In this document: positions 18,700 through 28,399 of the stretch, one piece after another
How the letters are laid out: each line of letters opens with the position of its first letter
Position numbering within the stretch: position 1 is the stretch's first letter
Assembly (NCBI GenBank): GCA_963575745.1
Contig: CAUYUJ010004780.1
Coordinates: 1,159,757 to 1,219,756 of the forward strand
Source of the DNA: Prorocentrum cordatum
Lineage: Eukaryota; Sar; Dinophyceae; Prorocentrales; Prorocentraceae
Direction of reading: 5' to 3'
Length of the DNA stretch: 60,000 bases
Translations under genes and position numbers: made by a program
Notes under the pieces: model-generated
Seen by the model: only the letters and a program-made list of their open reading frames with translations
Database searches by the model: none
Told to the model about the DNA's origin: nothing

Positions 18700-19545
18700 C
18701 ATCGGCTACAGAAATGACTCGCCCCATCATTGTTTTGTTCGTTGAATCCATGCGGGATGTGTAGCATGTTCTTCTTCGAGTAGGGGGTCGACTACATACA
18801 AGAGTTATCCCATACTTGATTTGTTCGTCAATCCATAAACAATGCGTAGACGGTTCTTCTCCGAGTCGGGGTTCGACAGCAGAAGTGATTTACCTCAAAC
18901 TGATTTGTTCGTCGAATCCAAAAGAAATGCGTGGAATGTTCTTCTTCGGGTCGAGGGTCGACTACACAAGTGATTTACCCCAACTTGTTTGGTTCGTCGC
19001 ATCCATGAGTTATGCGTGCAATGTGCTGCCTCGGGTAGGGCACAGACTGCACACATGATGTGCACCATGCTTTGTTCGTCGGGCCCATCGGACATGCGTA
19101 GGCTGTTCTTCTTCGAGTAGGGGATCGACGACAGAAATGGCGTACCCCACTATTGACTTGTTCGTCGAATCCATGAGACGTGCGTATTCTGTTCTTCTTC
19201 GGTTCGGGGATCGGCTACAACAATGACCTACCCCAAAATTGGTTTGTTCGTCGAATCACGAACACATGAGACGAATGTTCTTCCTCGAGTAGGGCATCGA
19301 CTGCAGAAGTGATTCGCCCCATCATTGTTTTGTTCGTCGAATCCACGCGACATGCGCAGCATGTTCTTCTTCGAATTGGGGGTCGACTAAATAGATGAAT
19401 TGCACCAACATTGATTTGTTTGTGGAATCCATGGGCAATGCGTAGAAGGTTCTTCTCCGAGTCGGGATTCGAGTGCAGAAGTGATTTACCTCAAACTGAT
19501 TTGTTCGTCGAATCCAAAAGAAATGTGTAGAACTTTCCTTGCCAT
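18700..19545 (+). repeat. 85-bp tandem array (10 copies)
   Basis: The word TTGTTCGT or a one-base variant begins at 18,736, 18,821, 18,905, 18,990, 19,072, 19,158, 19,244, 19,330, 19,416 and 19,501, a period of 82-86 bp. Units also share GAATCCATGAG, GTTCTTCTTCGAGTAGG, GGTCGACTAC and ATTTACCCCAAC. Copies differ by roughly 10-25 percent by eye, so the array is not freshly amplified. Confidence 0.95.
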
Positions 19546-19553
19546 GTAGGGTA

Positions 19554-19890
19554 GATAACGCTGGGCATCAGCTGGACCTCCCGCGTCTCGCGGAGCAGCG
19601 ACAGCGCCCTCTGCCATTGTTGGCCTCTGTCGCGCTCGCTGACCCCGCCGCTGTAGCTGATGACCCTGGCCTCCATCCCCGCTTCAAACAACTCGATGAG
19701 GAGCGACAATGCCCATTGCCACTGCTGCCCTTTGCCTCGCTCGCTGGCAGTGGCAATGTACCGACCGGGGCTGATATTCACATACTGTCGGGATGTCTCG
19801 CGGAACGATTGCAGCACTGCAACCCACTTCTCTGTCCTTCCGCTCGCCTTTGTGGCCGCCTCGGCGTGAGACACGCCTGGTCGAGATCCC
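19554..19890 (-). CDS. Pentatricopeptide repeat (PPR) protein fragment
   Basis: PPR proteins bind organellar RNA in a sequence-specific way. The minus-strand frame reads about three repeats: EKWVAVLQSFRETSRQ, then GRYIATASERGKGQQWQ with ALSLLIELFEAGMEARV, then ISYSGGVSERDRGQQWQ with RALSLLRETREVQLMPSV. The 'GQQWQRALSLL..M..' wording is characteristic of dinoflagellate PPR genes. The frame stays open on both sides, but upstream it becomes a poly-Arg/Glu frame across a TCC tract, and downstream it runs straight into the 85-bp array. It is therefore an internal exon or a truncated gene piece; no start or clear splice site was fixed. Confidence in the family is high, in function low. Confidence 0.8.
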
Positions 19891-19934
19891 CGAAGGATGT
19901 TGGTCACCGAGGGAGGTCTTAAGCCATGGTGATT

Positions 19935-20055
19935 TCGAATCCTCCTCCTGATCCTCCTCCTCCTCTCTCTCCTCCCCCTGCTTCTCCTCCCTCCCCCTCC
20001 CCCTTCTCCTTCTTCTTCTTCTTCTTTCTTCCTCCTCCTCCTCCTCCTACCTCTG
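19935..20055 (+). repeat. TCC/TTC polypyrimidine tract
   Basis: C/T-rich run (CTCCTCCT, TTCTTCTTC) on the + strand. Confidence 0.85.
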
Positions 20056-20164
20056 CTGCTCCTCACTTCTATGTTTTGCCCGGCAACCGCTTGCGCAACA
20101 TCGCGGCGAAGTCGGAAAACCAGTGCGGCCTACGCAGAGCCCTCTGCCAAACCATGGCCCAAAC

Positions 20165-20290
20165 CAAGCAACTTCTGAGGATGTCTCAGGCGGGGCGCCC
20201 TGCCAAAGTATGCCAAACTAAATCAAACCATGCCAACCCAAGGGCCAGACCAGGCAAATTCTGAGGACGTCCTGAGCGAAACGCCCGAAA
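20165..20290 (+). repeat. Two diverged B-core copies
   Basis: GAGGATGTCTCAGGCGGGG (about 20,177) and GAGGACGTCCTGAGCGAAAC (about 20,262) match the B core of the 33.1-34.7 kb array, about 85 bp apart and each preceded by AATTCT/ACTTCT. They sit alone, outside any long array. Confidence 0.55.
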
Positions 20291-20800
20291 CCTTGCTCCA
20301 TCCACCTTCGCTAACACAACTAAACTAAAGGAGTGGATGACCAAATGAAGGTCCCGCCGCAGGGGGTCCCATGATTCGACTTTTATGTCGGGGGGCGATG
20401 GCGCAACAACATGAATGTACTTGGGGCGCAACAGCATTCATGTGTCTTTCGGTTGTTGTTCGGGCATCGGTGACGTTGAGAACAATAAGACCCAGCCTGC
20501 AGAACACAAACAAATACAACCCGCGGACCGTGCCGTGCAGCCCGCGTGCCGTGCCGTGCGCCCGCGCGAGGCACTGATTATGTTACCTCTCGGGAGGCAC
20601 TGCGGCTCCGCGACAATTCCTTTAACAACCTGTCGCTGAGGATGTCAGCTCGCGGAGAGGCACTGCGTTATCTCTTGCGGCGCTTGGACCAAACACCCCT
20701 CATCTCATGCTGGCCCAGCACGTGCTTTCTCATGCAGCGTTGCTGCTCAGGCTCTCTTTGCGCGGTGTAACTCTGGAAGGGAGATGGAGGGAGCACCAGT
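20290..20800. other. Unassigned stretch
   Basis: Contains a small CCGTGCCGTGC-type repeat (20,525-20,565) and two GAGGCACTGCG words. No recognisable gene. Confidence 0.3.
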
Positions 20801-20835
20801 CGGCAGCGAGCGAGGGGGGAAGTGAGAGGGAGAAG

Positions 20836-20985
20836 GCCTTCTCAGAAGGCGGCGGGACTTCTCAGAAACCCACGCGCCTTCTGAGAAGTTTGTTGTGTCT
20901 TCCGGGAAGGCTTGGAACACTTCTCAGAAGCCTGGGAGACTTCCGAGCCTTCTGAGAAGGCCCACCCCTTCTCACTTTCCCCCTG
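20836..20985. repeat. Cluster of palindromes CTTCTCAGAAG / CTTCTGAGAAG
   Basis: CTTCTCAGAAG or CTTCTGAGAAG appears at about 20,838, 20,879, 20,920 and 20,949, with CTTCTCAGAAA and CTTCTCACTT variants between. The 10-11 base words are self-complementary and spaced about 30-40 bases apart. They may be binding sites or a short palindromic minisatellite. Confidence 0.7.
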
Positions 20986-20997
20986 GGCTAGCCGTCA

Positions 20998-21165
20998 AAC
21001 CACGAGGGGGAGGGAGGGAGCAGCAGACGGGGGAGGAGGGAGGGAACAATCGGAGGAGAGGGGGGAAGCCGGGAGGAGGGAGTGAGTAATCGGAGGAGGG
21101 GTAGGCTGGAGGAGGGAGGGAGAGCAATTGGAGGAGGGCCTCTTCCTCCTGTCGTACAGTCGGAC
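20998..21165. repeat. GGA-rich purine tract
   Basis: GGAGGGAGGGAG, GGAGGAGAGG and GGGAGGAGGGAG words dominate the + strand. Confidence 0.8.
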
Positions 21166-21174
21166 CTAGGACAT

Positions 21175-21400
21175 AATAACATCCTCCAAGAACATGAGAC
21201 CCTCCGTCGGCCAAACACACACAGAACATCCAAGGGTGCCCTCCCCAAGATGTACGAGAACATCCAACAAACACAAAGAACACTAGGGTACCCTCCCCGA
21301 ACCGACCTAGACCTTATGCCTCGGTCCGACTGCACGCGCGTGGAGGGTTGCCGGCCACGTCGCAACCTTTTCCTGCTCTCCGCCTGAAGCAATGTTACCA
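21175..21400. repeat. Short diverged direct repeats around AGAACATCCAA
   Basis: AACACACACAGAACATCCAA, GAGAACATCCAACAAACAC and AAAGAACACTAGGGTACCCTC form two or three loose copies with CCCTCCCC between them. CAGTCGGACC and, inverted, GGTCCGACTG flank the group (about 21,162 and 21,324), so it could be a small inverted-repeat element. Confidence 0.4.
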
Positions 21401-21594
21401 TACTGCCGCCGCCCGAGCACTGCCGATCGAATCCGCGGGTGCAGGGACAGAGCTCATACACACACTTCGAGCTGCGGGTGCCTGGGAGGCTTCCTGACAT
21501 CTGCGCAGCTCTGTCCCAACACCGAAGGCCCGTCGCGTACATTTGGCATGCCGCCCGCGCAGATGCCGTGCCCCAACCCAATGGCAATCTCAGC

Positions 21595-22053
21595 TCACGC
21601 CTTCTCGGTCTCCTCCTCCCACAGCACGATCTTCGGGTCGCGCCTGCAGAAAGTGCGCACCGCCAACGCCAAATTGTCCGAATCCTCCATCATTCGGCCG
21701 TGGCAGCCGGCACGAACGGCTGGCGGAATCTTGTCAGCGCCAGCATAGACCTGCTCCTTGAGGTCCTTCACCGTAGCCATAGCGGGGAAATAGAAGGATG
21801 ATCCGTTCTTCCACGACGAGATGAGGTTCTTGGAGTCATCGGGCTGAACCGCCTTGTCTGCGACGAAGACGTTGTACTTGTACTGCGTCTCCGCGCGCCA
21901 CCGGACGTAAAACAACGCCCCTGGGTACAGGAAAACCACGGTGTACTTCACGTTGGACTGCGAGTTCCAGAACGTCTCGTACAGCCGACCCGCGCGGAAC
22001 TTCACGCCCTCCGTCAAGAAGGACCAGGCCCAACGCTTCGGCATCGCGGCCAT
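21595..22053 (-). CDS. Hypothetical protein with a ubiquitin-like segment (152 aa)
   Basis: The minus-strand frame from ATG at 22,053 to TGA at 21,595 is non-repetitive and GC-rich at third positions. Residues 1-60 (KRWAWSFLTEGVKF, VKYTVVFLYPGALFYVRW) mix aromatic and basic residues. Residues 92-135 (MATVKDLKEQV, KIPPAVRAG, GRMMEDSDNLALA) follow the ubiquitin fold's helix and following turn ('TVKDLK...IPP...G..+.D...L'). The match is partial: the usual Gln-Arg-Leu strand after IPP is missing, and no Gly-Gly tail is present. An in-frame ATG three codons later is an alternative start. The frame stays open upstream to about 22,260, so 22,053 may be inside an exon. Function unknown. Confidence 0.55.
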   Translation of the reverse strand: MAAMPKRWAWSFLTEGVKFRAGRLYETFWNSQSNVKYTVVFLYPGALFYVRWRAETQYKYNVFVADKAVQPDDSKNLISSWKNGSSFYFPAMATVKDLKEQVYAGADKIPPAVRAGCHGRMMEDSDNLALAVRTFCRRDPKIVLWEEETEKA

Positions 22054-22545
22054 CTCTCCACCTGCAGCGTTCTCGTGCCCACGGGGCGCACGGGTCGTGC
22101 GGGCGCGCTCTGGGGCGGGGGGCGTCCGAATCGGCTTGAGCCCGGATGGCGATGGGGGCGCCCGCGCCGCGACTCTCACACTGCGCCCCTGAACATCACG
22201 TTCACGAATATTCAGTTTTGGGATGGCCGGCCACAGTACGTCTCCCGAAAACCTTTGGTCCCAGTTGGCCACCTTTCCTTCCTCCATCCTCCCGCGGCCG
22301 CCTTTCCCCCCTGCTTCAGGCATCCTGCAGTGCCTCAATGGCGTCGTCCAGTGGCCCCGGGCTGCTCGACCGACCTGTTGTCTCGCCGGGCCCGCGACAA
22401 CATAACAGACACTGTTCTGAGCGGGCCCTGGCCGAAGCGCAGCAGTCCAGTGGCTCGGGCGAACGCCGATCCTTCTCTGCGGGCATGACGCTGGCCCGAG
22501 CGTCCGCATGTCGGCCGCCGCAGACAGAAGAGTACCCCTCCCGCT
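22054..22545. other. Unassigned GC-rich sequence upstream of the ubiquitin-like ORF
   Basis: Open in several frames, with no recognised domain. A cAG site just before the ATG at 22,053 on the minus strand would suit a splice or trans-splice acceptor, but this cannot be shown. Confidence 0.3.
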
Positions 22546-22912
22546 CTCGCACACCCCTCGCAAATCTCGTGGCCCCACAGGGAGCTCCGCCGGAGGCCCC
22601 AGCAGCAGCGGGCCGCATGCGGTACGTGCTCCAGTTTCGCGCGCCCCTCGCACGCTTCGTGGCCCCGCAGGGAGCCCCGCCGAAGGCTCTAGTGGCAGCT
22701 GGCCGCATGCTGTAATTGCGGTGCCCCAGTTTCGCGCACCCCTCGCACGCCTCGTGGCCCCACAGGGAGTTCCGCTGAAGCCTCCAGCAGCAGCGGGCCG
22801 CATGCTGTACTTACGTGCCCCAGTTTCGCGCAACCCTCGCACGTCTCGTGGCCTCACGGTGAGCTCCGCCGAAAGCCCCAGCGGCAGCGCCCGCATGCGG
22901 TACCGCAGTCAC
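22545..22912 (+). repeat. Family A satellite, short array (4 copies, 90-95 bp)
   Basis: TCGTGG in the core begins at 22,567, 22,657, 22,752 and 22,846. Units carry CGTGGCCCCRCAGGGAG, then a CCGCCGAAGG-type half, AGCAGCGGGCCGCATGC and CCAGTTTCGCGC. The core is that of the 8.7-11.1 kb array in the same orientation, with a different inter-core sequence. Confidence 0.85.
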
Positions 22913-23420
22913 TGGGAGGGACGGGCGCCTTTTTGTACCAACTCTGGACTCGCGGTCCTCGTCTTCTCCGAGCGCCCCCAAGAGCTCTCGACCGCCTCCC
23001 CGGGACAAACTTCTTGTCGAGGGCCGTCTCTTGGCTGCCCCCGACCCCCCCCCTTCGCTCCCTGGGCGCCGAAAATATGGAAACGTGCGGATGCCGTGCT
23101 GTTTTTTCTGTTGCAGAAGCGCCTGGAGGTCTGGGTTCCCCTCGCTCAGGCCACCGACGCCAGCCAGCCGTTAGCCGACTGGCGCGTCAGTAGCCCATTT
23201 CAGACATGAGTGCCCGCCTCGGCATGTAGTCCGCTGGTGTGTGGGTGCGCAATTGGTCTGATCACCCTCCTGGTCCTCGTCCTCCTGAACATGTCGGTGG
23301 TACTGCTCCTCCTCCTGGTCCACCTCCTTCTCCCCTCCGTAATCGTCTTGCTGCTGCCCCTCACCCTGCTCCTCCTGACCCCCCTTTGTTTCGCGCCACT
23401 TTGAGAACGTGGTTCCGAGG
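22912..23420. other. Unassigned stretch
   Basis: No recognisable gene; pyrimidine-rich from about 23,260. Confidence 0.3.
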
Positions 23421-23429
23421 TGTCTGTGC

Positions 23430-23600
23430 TCCTTCTGCTCTTCTTCTTCTTCTTCTTCTTCTTCTTCTTCATCTTCTTCTTCTTCTTCGTTCTCCTCCTC
23501 CTCCTCCTCCTCCTTCTTATCCCTCCTCCCCCTTCCCCATCTCCTCAATTTCCCTTCTCTTTATCTTCTTATTCTTATGATTCCTCCTCCTCCTACTCCT
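23430..23600 (+). repeat. (TTC)n and (TCC)n polypyrimidine tract
   Basis: TTCTTCTTC at 23,440-23,490, then CTCCTCC to about 23,515 and a C/T-rich tail. Confidence 0.9.
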
Positions 23601-24095
23601 GTGTATCCTTCTCGAAGCGCCAGGCGGGCCAACAAGCAACAGCAGGGGGCAAGGCTGTACTGGCCCTGCGTCCGTCCTCTTCTTGCCGCTCTTGCCGCCA
23701 CTGTGGCGACTGCAGCTGCATCTCCTACTGTCGCTCCTGCTCCTTTTCCTCTTGCCGCACTTGCCGCGTTTGCCCCTGCTCCTGTTGCTTCTCCTGCTCT
23801 TAACGCGCCTCTTCCTCCTTCTCCGCCCTCCTCATCGGTCCTCAACCGCCCTCGAACGATTCTCCAAACCTACCACAATCCCCCTGATCCCCCATCTTCG
23901 CCTCATCCTCCCCTTCTCTGATTATGGTGCCATGTTCCTCTTGCCATGCTGTACCTTTTTTCTTAATCTCACTAAATTTGTTCGGTTTCGGATTCGGTTC
24001 GGTTTGCCCCCTCCCACACCCCCTGCGCTTTCAAAGCTCCCCGGGAAACTTTACATTTAAATGGGAAACTGGGATTTCCGCGCGGGGCGGAACTT
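23600..24095. other. Pyrimidine-biased unassigned sequence
   Basis: Both strands hold open frames of Ala/Pro/Leu-rich sequence shaped by composition. TTCGGTTTCGGATTCGGTTCGG at about 23,980-24,000 is a small tandem of 'TTCGG' words. No gene is called. Confidence 0.3.
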
Positions 24096-24104
24096 ATACT
24101 CGTC

Positions 24105-24410
24105 CTCCTCCTCACCATCATCACTTCCCGCCTCCTCCGCCTCACGAGGAGTAAGGGGAGTGAGAGGGGGAGGAGTAAGGGGAGTGAGAGGAGGAGAAGG
24201 AGGAGGAGGAGGAGGAGGAGGAGGAGGAGGAGGAGGAGGAGGAGGAGGAGGAGGAGGAGGAGGAGGAGAGGAGGAGGGAGGAGGGAGGAGGAGAGAGGAG
24301 GAGGAGGAGGAGGAGGGAGGAGGACGAGGCGCATAAGGAGGAGGAGGAGGAGAGGAGGAGGAGGAGGAGGAGGAGAGGAGGAGGAGGAGGAGGAGGGAGG
24401 AGGATAGCAC

Positions 24411-24456
<46 letters not shown>

Positions 24457-24482
24457 ACCTATATATATGTGTATATATATAC

Positions 24483-24537
<55 letters not shown>

Positions 24538-24600
24538 GAGAGAGAGAGAGAGACAAAGAGAGAGATATATAGAGAGAGAGAGAGAGAGAGAGAGCGAGGC
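24105..24600. repeat. (GGA)n, (TA)n and (GA)n microsatellite run
   Basis: GGA/GGAG sequence to about 24,405 (purest 24,196-24,265), AT dinucleotides at 24,413-24,480, and GA dinucleotides at 24,485-24,595 with ACAGAG and TATATAG interruptions. It lies directly 3' of the recognisable end of LINE C. Confidence 0.95.
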
Positions 24601-24999
24601 CGACGGCGAAAGTTCGCTCCGCCGAGCCGCGCGGCCGCGGCCGCGCGCCGAAGCTCCGCGGGCACCTCAGCTCAGCGGCTCCTGAGGGGGGTGTCCAGCG
24701 AGTTCCCGATTTCGAACGCCTCAGAATAATCACTCGCAGCATCCGCACCTGCACGGCGACGTTATCCCCGAACGGCGTCATCCCCGCGGCGAGCGCCTTT
24801 CCCCTTGCAAGACGGTGCCGAGCACTCGCGGCTGAACGAACTCGCACGGCACGCCCCAGTAGCGCCGCATGACAAACAAGCCAGCACGGGCAACTCGCGG
24901 AACAACTGGCCCTCGGCCTGCGGCGTCACGTAGACCGGCATCCGCGAATACGCGGTTGTGATCAGGCGACGCGATGCTGCCAAGGCGCTCCGACTTGCG

Positions 25000-25800
25000 C
25001 TTCATCCGCCTGCGCACGGCACACCACCGTTTGCTCGCGGGGCCCCGCAGCTGGCATGCCCAAACCGGCGCGCGGGGCCGCACCTCGGCGGGCCGTGGGG
25101 CAAGGCGGTTGGCCTTGCCGTTTCTGCGCGTCGTGTCGTCGCCTCCCACGGCCGAGCCCACCGCCGACAGCCACGTCGCGACGTCCTCCACCATGCGCTC
25201 ACTCTGCGCCAGATTTAGGCGGTTAGCGGGGACAGCTTGGCATGCTCCGCCGCCGACTTGGCCGCATCATCGGTCAACTTGTTGCCGTGCCAGTCCTTGT
25301 AGCTCGCGACGCCGTCGAGGACCTGCTTGCGGCTGCAGCCTTGACCCATCTGGCCGAAAACCCGCTCTCGCCGAGGCCGCCCAATTCGTCGAGTCGCCGC
25401 GCCCCGCGCCGCAGGTGCGATCAGGCATGCGCGTGCGAACGCGTGCGCTCACGCCCGTCCTGCGTGAGCCCCGCGAATGCGAACTTCGAGCCGACGACGG
25501 CCGTGACGGGCGGCGCCGCGTACCGCAGCACGGCGAGGAACGCGCTCATCTCGCCGCCGTTGATGTCTATGAAAGCCTCCGCCAACATGCCAGGGGCGCC
25601 CGCGCGGAAGAACTCGCAGATCCCCATCGGCGCGATCGCGGCGATCGCGGCCCAGCCCGCGCTGGTGCACCTCGTGAATTCGCCCTCGACCGCGGAGCCG
25701 TCCAAGAACATATCGCCTGACGGCAGGGTCCCGTCGGAGTCGCCGAACCAGCGCAGGTTGTCTGTCCTGGGCGGCATGTAGAGGCCGCGAGGCGCTGGCC
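25000..25800 (-). pseudogene. RNase H domain and C-terminal tail of LINE C
   Basis: RNase H removes the RNA strand of the RNA-DNA hybrid. The minus frame from 25,993 to 25,421 contains SGDMFLDGSAVEGEF (first Asp at about 25,702), TSAGWAAIAAI, DINGGEMSAFLAVLRYAA (Glu at about 25,552) and PPVTAVVGSKF, where Gly stands at the position of the third Asp (about 25,492). In another frame further down, DWHGNKLTDDAAKSAAEHAK (about 25,300-25,240) supplies the final conserved block. The Asp-to-Gly change and the frameshifts suggest a dead enzyme. Confidence 0.8.
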
Positions 25801-25829
25801 ATAGCGCGCGCTCCAGCGGACACTTCACC

Positions 25830-26725
25830 TCCAGGAGACCACCACCACCACCAGGGTGCGAGGGGCCAGCTGAAGCTCGGCAGGCCAGCCTGGACAATCG
25901 CAGTGTCTGTGCAGCAGCGCGCCGTACTCGCCGCGCAGCAGACAATCGCTGTCGAGCGCCGCGTCCGTGGAGAACTTCCGCGCCTGGGGCCACTGCCCAT
26001 CGGCGACCGCGGAGGCCAAGTGGCCGCGCTCCTTCGCCGTGAGCCTGACCGCCGTGCCAGCAACAGCAGGAGGGTCCTCCCCTGGGCGGCCGTCGGGTGC
26101 CCGTTGCCTCCCCGCAACGGCGCCGGCGAGGGCGCCGAGGCCGCCGGGCCCGCCGCCGAGGTCGCCAGGGGGGCCGCTGGGCGGCCCAGGGACCAGAAGT
26201 ACATGATTATAACTAAACGCCTTTGGGTTCGGCGCGCCGCGCGGGCCGCCGGGGGCCGCCGGGCGAGCCGCCGGGGCTGGCGGGCCGCCCGAGGCCGCTG
26301 AGGAGGCCGCCTGGGCCGCCAGGCGCGCATCCTGGGGGCCATCGCCTCCGCCGTCGGGTTGAACGTTCGCCCCGAAGACGCCCCTGCGGCTCGCCGCGCC
26401 AGCCAAGTGCTCGAGCTTGGGGCGCTTGGCAGCCTGCTGCCGCTGCCAAATCTCGACTGCGCGCCAAAGCAACCGCTTCGCAATCCAGGGGGGGGGGCGT
26501 CGAAACCCTTCAGCAGCGCGCCCTCGTGCGCGCGCCAGGTAGCGGCGTCCGCGATCTCCCGGCCGACGCGCGCCGACGACACGCGGACGGCCCAAAACGG
26601 ACCGCGGACCTTTTGCCGCGTGCCCGCGTCGCACTGCGCCAGGCCGAATGCGAGGGCGTGGGGAAGCAGCCGCGACTCCCAGGCCGCGCGCAGCATGCCG
26701 ACCACAAGCAGCGGCGTTGCCAAAT
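25830..26725 (-). pseudogene. RT thumb and zinc-knuckle region of LINE C
   Basis: WESRLLPHALAFGLAQC (about 26,680-26,630), DAATWRAHEGALLKGFD (about 26,560-26,505) and RLLWRAVEIWQRQQAA (about 26,480-26,430) match the post-RT region. ADGQWPQARKFSTDAALD followed by CLLRGEYGALLHRHCDCP (about 26,010-25,890) is the Cys/His knuckle preceding RNase H. Between them is a Gly/Pro/Ala-rich stretch of low complexity. Confidence 0.7.
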
Positions 26726-26959
26726 GGATCGGGTCGGGAACCTCGTCATCACGAGGGCGGGCGTCCTCGAACGCCCAGCAACGCTCGGCGCCGCGGCGGT
26801 GGAAACGAGGTGGCGCAGCTTGTCCAACTCTCCCACGGCGCAGCCTGTGACGCTGAAGTCATCGGCGGCGCGGCCTCCCAAGCCCGACCTGGCGACCTTC
26901 CTGGCGGCCTGCTTCCGCCTCCTGCCAACCTTCAGGACGTTGGCGCGATGGATCCTCGA

Positions 26960-27545
26960 GCCGGCCTGCGCCGTTATCTCCTATCTCGCCCCGCGCGCGA
27001 TGAGCTTGCCGCGTGGGAAGTCAGCGCCGAGGTTGCGCTCCCCCCGAGCTGCTTAACCCCCGGGGGTCGTCGCAACCGTCGCTCGAGCTCATCGCGCGCA
27101 GCAGGCGCAGTCGCTAGCGCCCGAAACATCTTGCCCGCCACGTTGAAGTCGATCTCGGCAAGGAGCCCCTCGAGCTGAAAGGCAGCCGCAGCCGCCTCGC
27201 GCATCGCGCGCGCCATGCCGCCGACGCAGTGGAACATCAGGTCGTCCACAACGGCCGCCGGCGACGCCGCGGGGCGCAGGCGCAGCGGGCGGTCGGGCGG
27301 TTCGATCAACACCAGCTTGAGGAAGGAGGTCGCCCAGCCATCGCCAGGCAGGATGGCCTGCCTCGCCAGGGTGGGGCTTGAGGCAGCCCGCCCGAGGCAC
27401 AAGATGCGCGGCGCGCAATGAAGCTCCACCTGCAGCTTGCGCTGTCGCAACGGGAAGCCCGCGCGGTCGGCCGCGTCCAGCAGCCAGTGGCGGCGCGCCT
27501 GCTCGAAAGTCTTGGGAAGGTCAAAGGGCGCCGCCACGGCGACCC
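26960..27545 (-). pseudogene. Reverse transcriptase domain of LINE C
   Basis: One frame of 188 codons holds the palm: APFDLPKTFEQARRHWLL (the first Asp is retained), ADRAGFPLRQRKLQVELH, ARQAILPGDGWATSFLK (block 4, 'GI.AG...AT') and AAVVDDLMFHCVGG, with V-V-D-D at 27,252-27,241 as the FxDD box. Both catalytic Asp are present. The fingers domain is missing upstream, where the sequence passes into endonuclease. Confidence 0.8.
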
Positions 27546-27569
27546 AGAAGTCGCATCGCCCTCCTGTTT

Positions 27570-28020
27570 CCCCTTCTCAGTGGCCCACTCGCCGATCGCA
27601 GCCTGGCTTTGAGAAGCCGCTGTTGAGGATCACCTCCGCCCCCGTATTCCAGTCGCCACCGGTGATGGGGGGGGGGCTTCTTGGGGCGTAGCGTGGTCGG
27701 CAGGAACCCGGGGAGGTCCTCGCTGCCCCCGACGAGGCCGATTCTGTGGTAAAGTAGACCGAGCCGGTGGTGAGCGACGGCGTCGGGATGGGCGGAACTT
27801 GCCTCAATATGAGGCGGTGCTCCCGTGTCTGCGGGATGTCGCCAACATTTTTGGACCCGAATGCCGGCGAGATCAGGATGCCGACTCCGCTCGACACTGC
27901 CTGCGCATGATCGCCTTGGCGGACTGAAGGGCCCACTGCAAGGGGGCGCATCCCCGACCTGCTCCCGTGCTGACTGGGCCGCCTGGTCCGACATGAACCT
28001 GGTCTCCTGGGCGAAGATGA
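27570..28020 (-). pseudogene. Endonuclease domain of LINE C (partial)
   Basis: VIFAQETRFMSDQAAQ contains the catalytic Glu (about 28,000-28,012). SSGVGILISPAFGSKNVGD, HRLILRQV and SVYFTTESASS follow, then ITGGDWNTGAE (GGDWN at 27,660-27,646). The C-terminal part with 'S.IDY' and 'SDH' is absent, consistent with a deletion joining it to RT. Confidence 0.75.
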
Positions 28021-28399
28021 CTTGTGGGAGCGCCTCCTGCTTCTCTGAGCGCGCTCTGCGTGGAACCTCAGGTGTTGCCGTTGGTCGTGGCTGCTCGCAG
28101 GGTGCCTAGCTCGCCAGAGCTGGGCGTCGGCGTCGGCAACTCGTCCAGTTTCAGGAGCTGCCGGCTTGGAACTGCCTCCGCTCCTAACCGTTGGGAGCTT
28201 GCTTGCGGGGCCTCGTCTATCTTCTTGAACTGCTTCAGAGAGGTGCGCCCTAGAACGGTTATAATGTCAGTTGTCCGGCAGGCGCCGACCCGCTCTGAAA
28301 TCGCCAAACTAGGGCGGTTGCGCGGGCGGGGTGTCATCGAGCCAAGTAAGATCCACATGGGCTGGCCGCTCCAGTCCACCATACTTCACCCTCGATTTC

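Noticed and set aside
21771-21780. CCGTAGCCAT, the first ten bases of the dinoflagellate spliced leader
   Set aside because: The match stops after ten bases and lies inside the minus-strand ubiquitin-like ORF, so it does not indicate a retro-processed gene.
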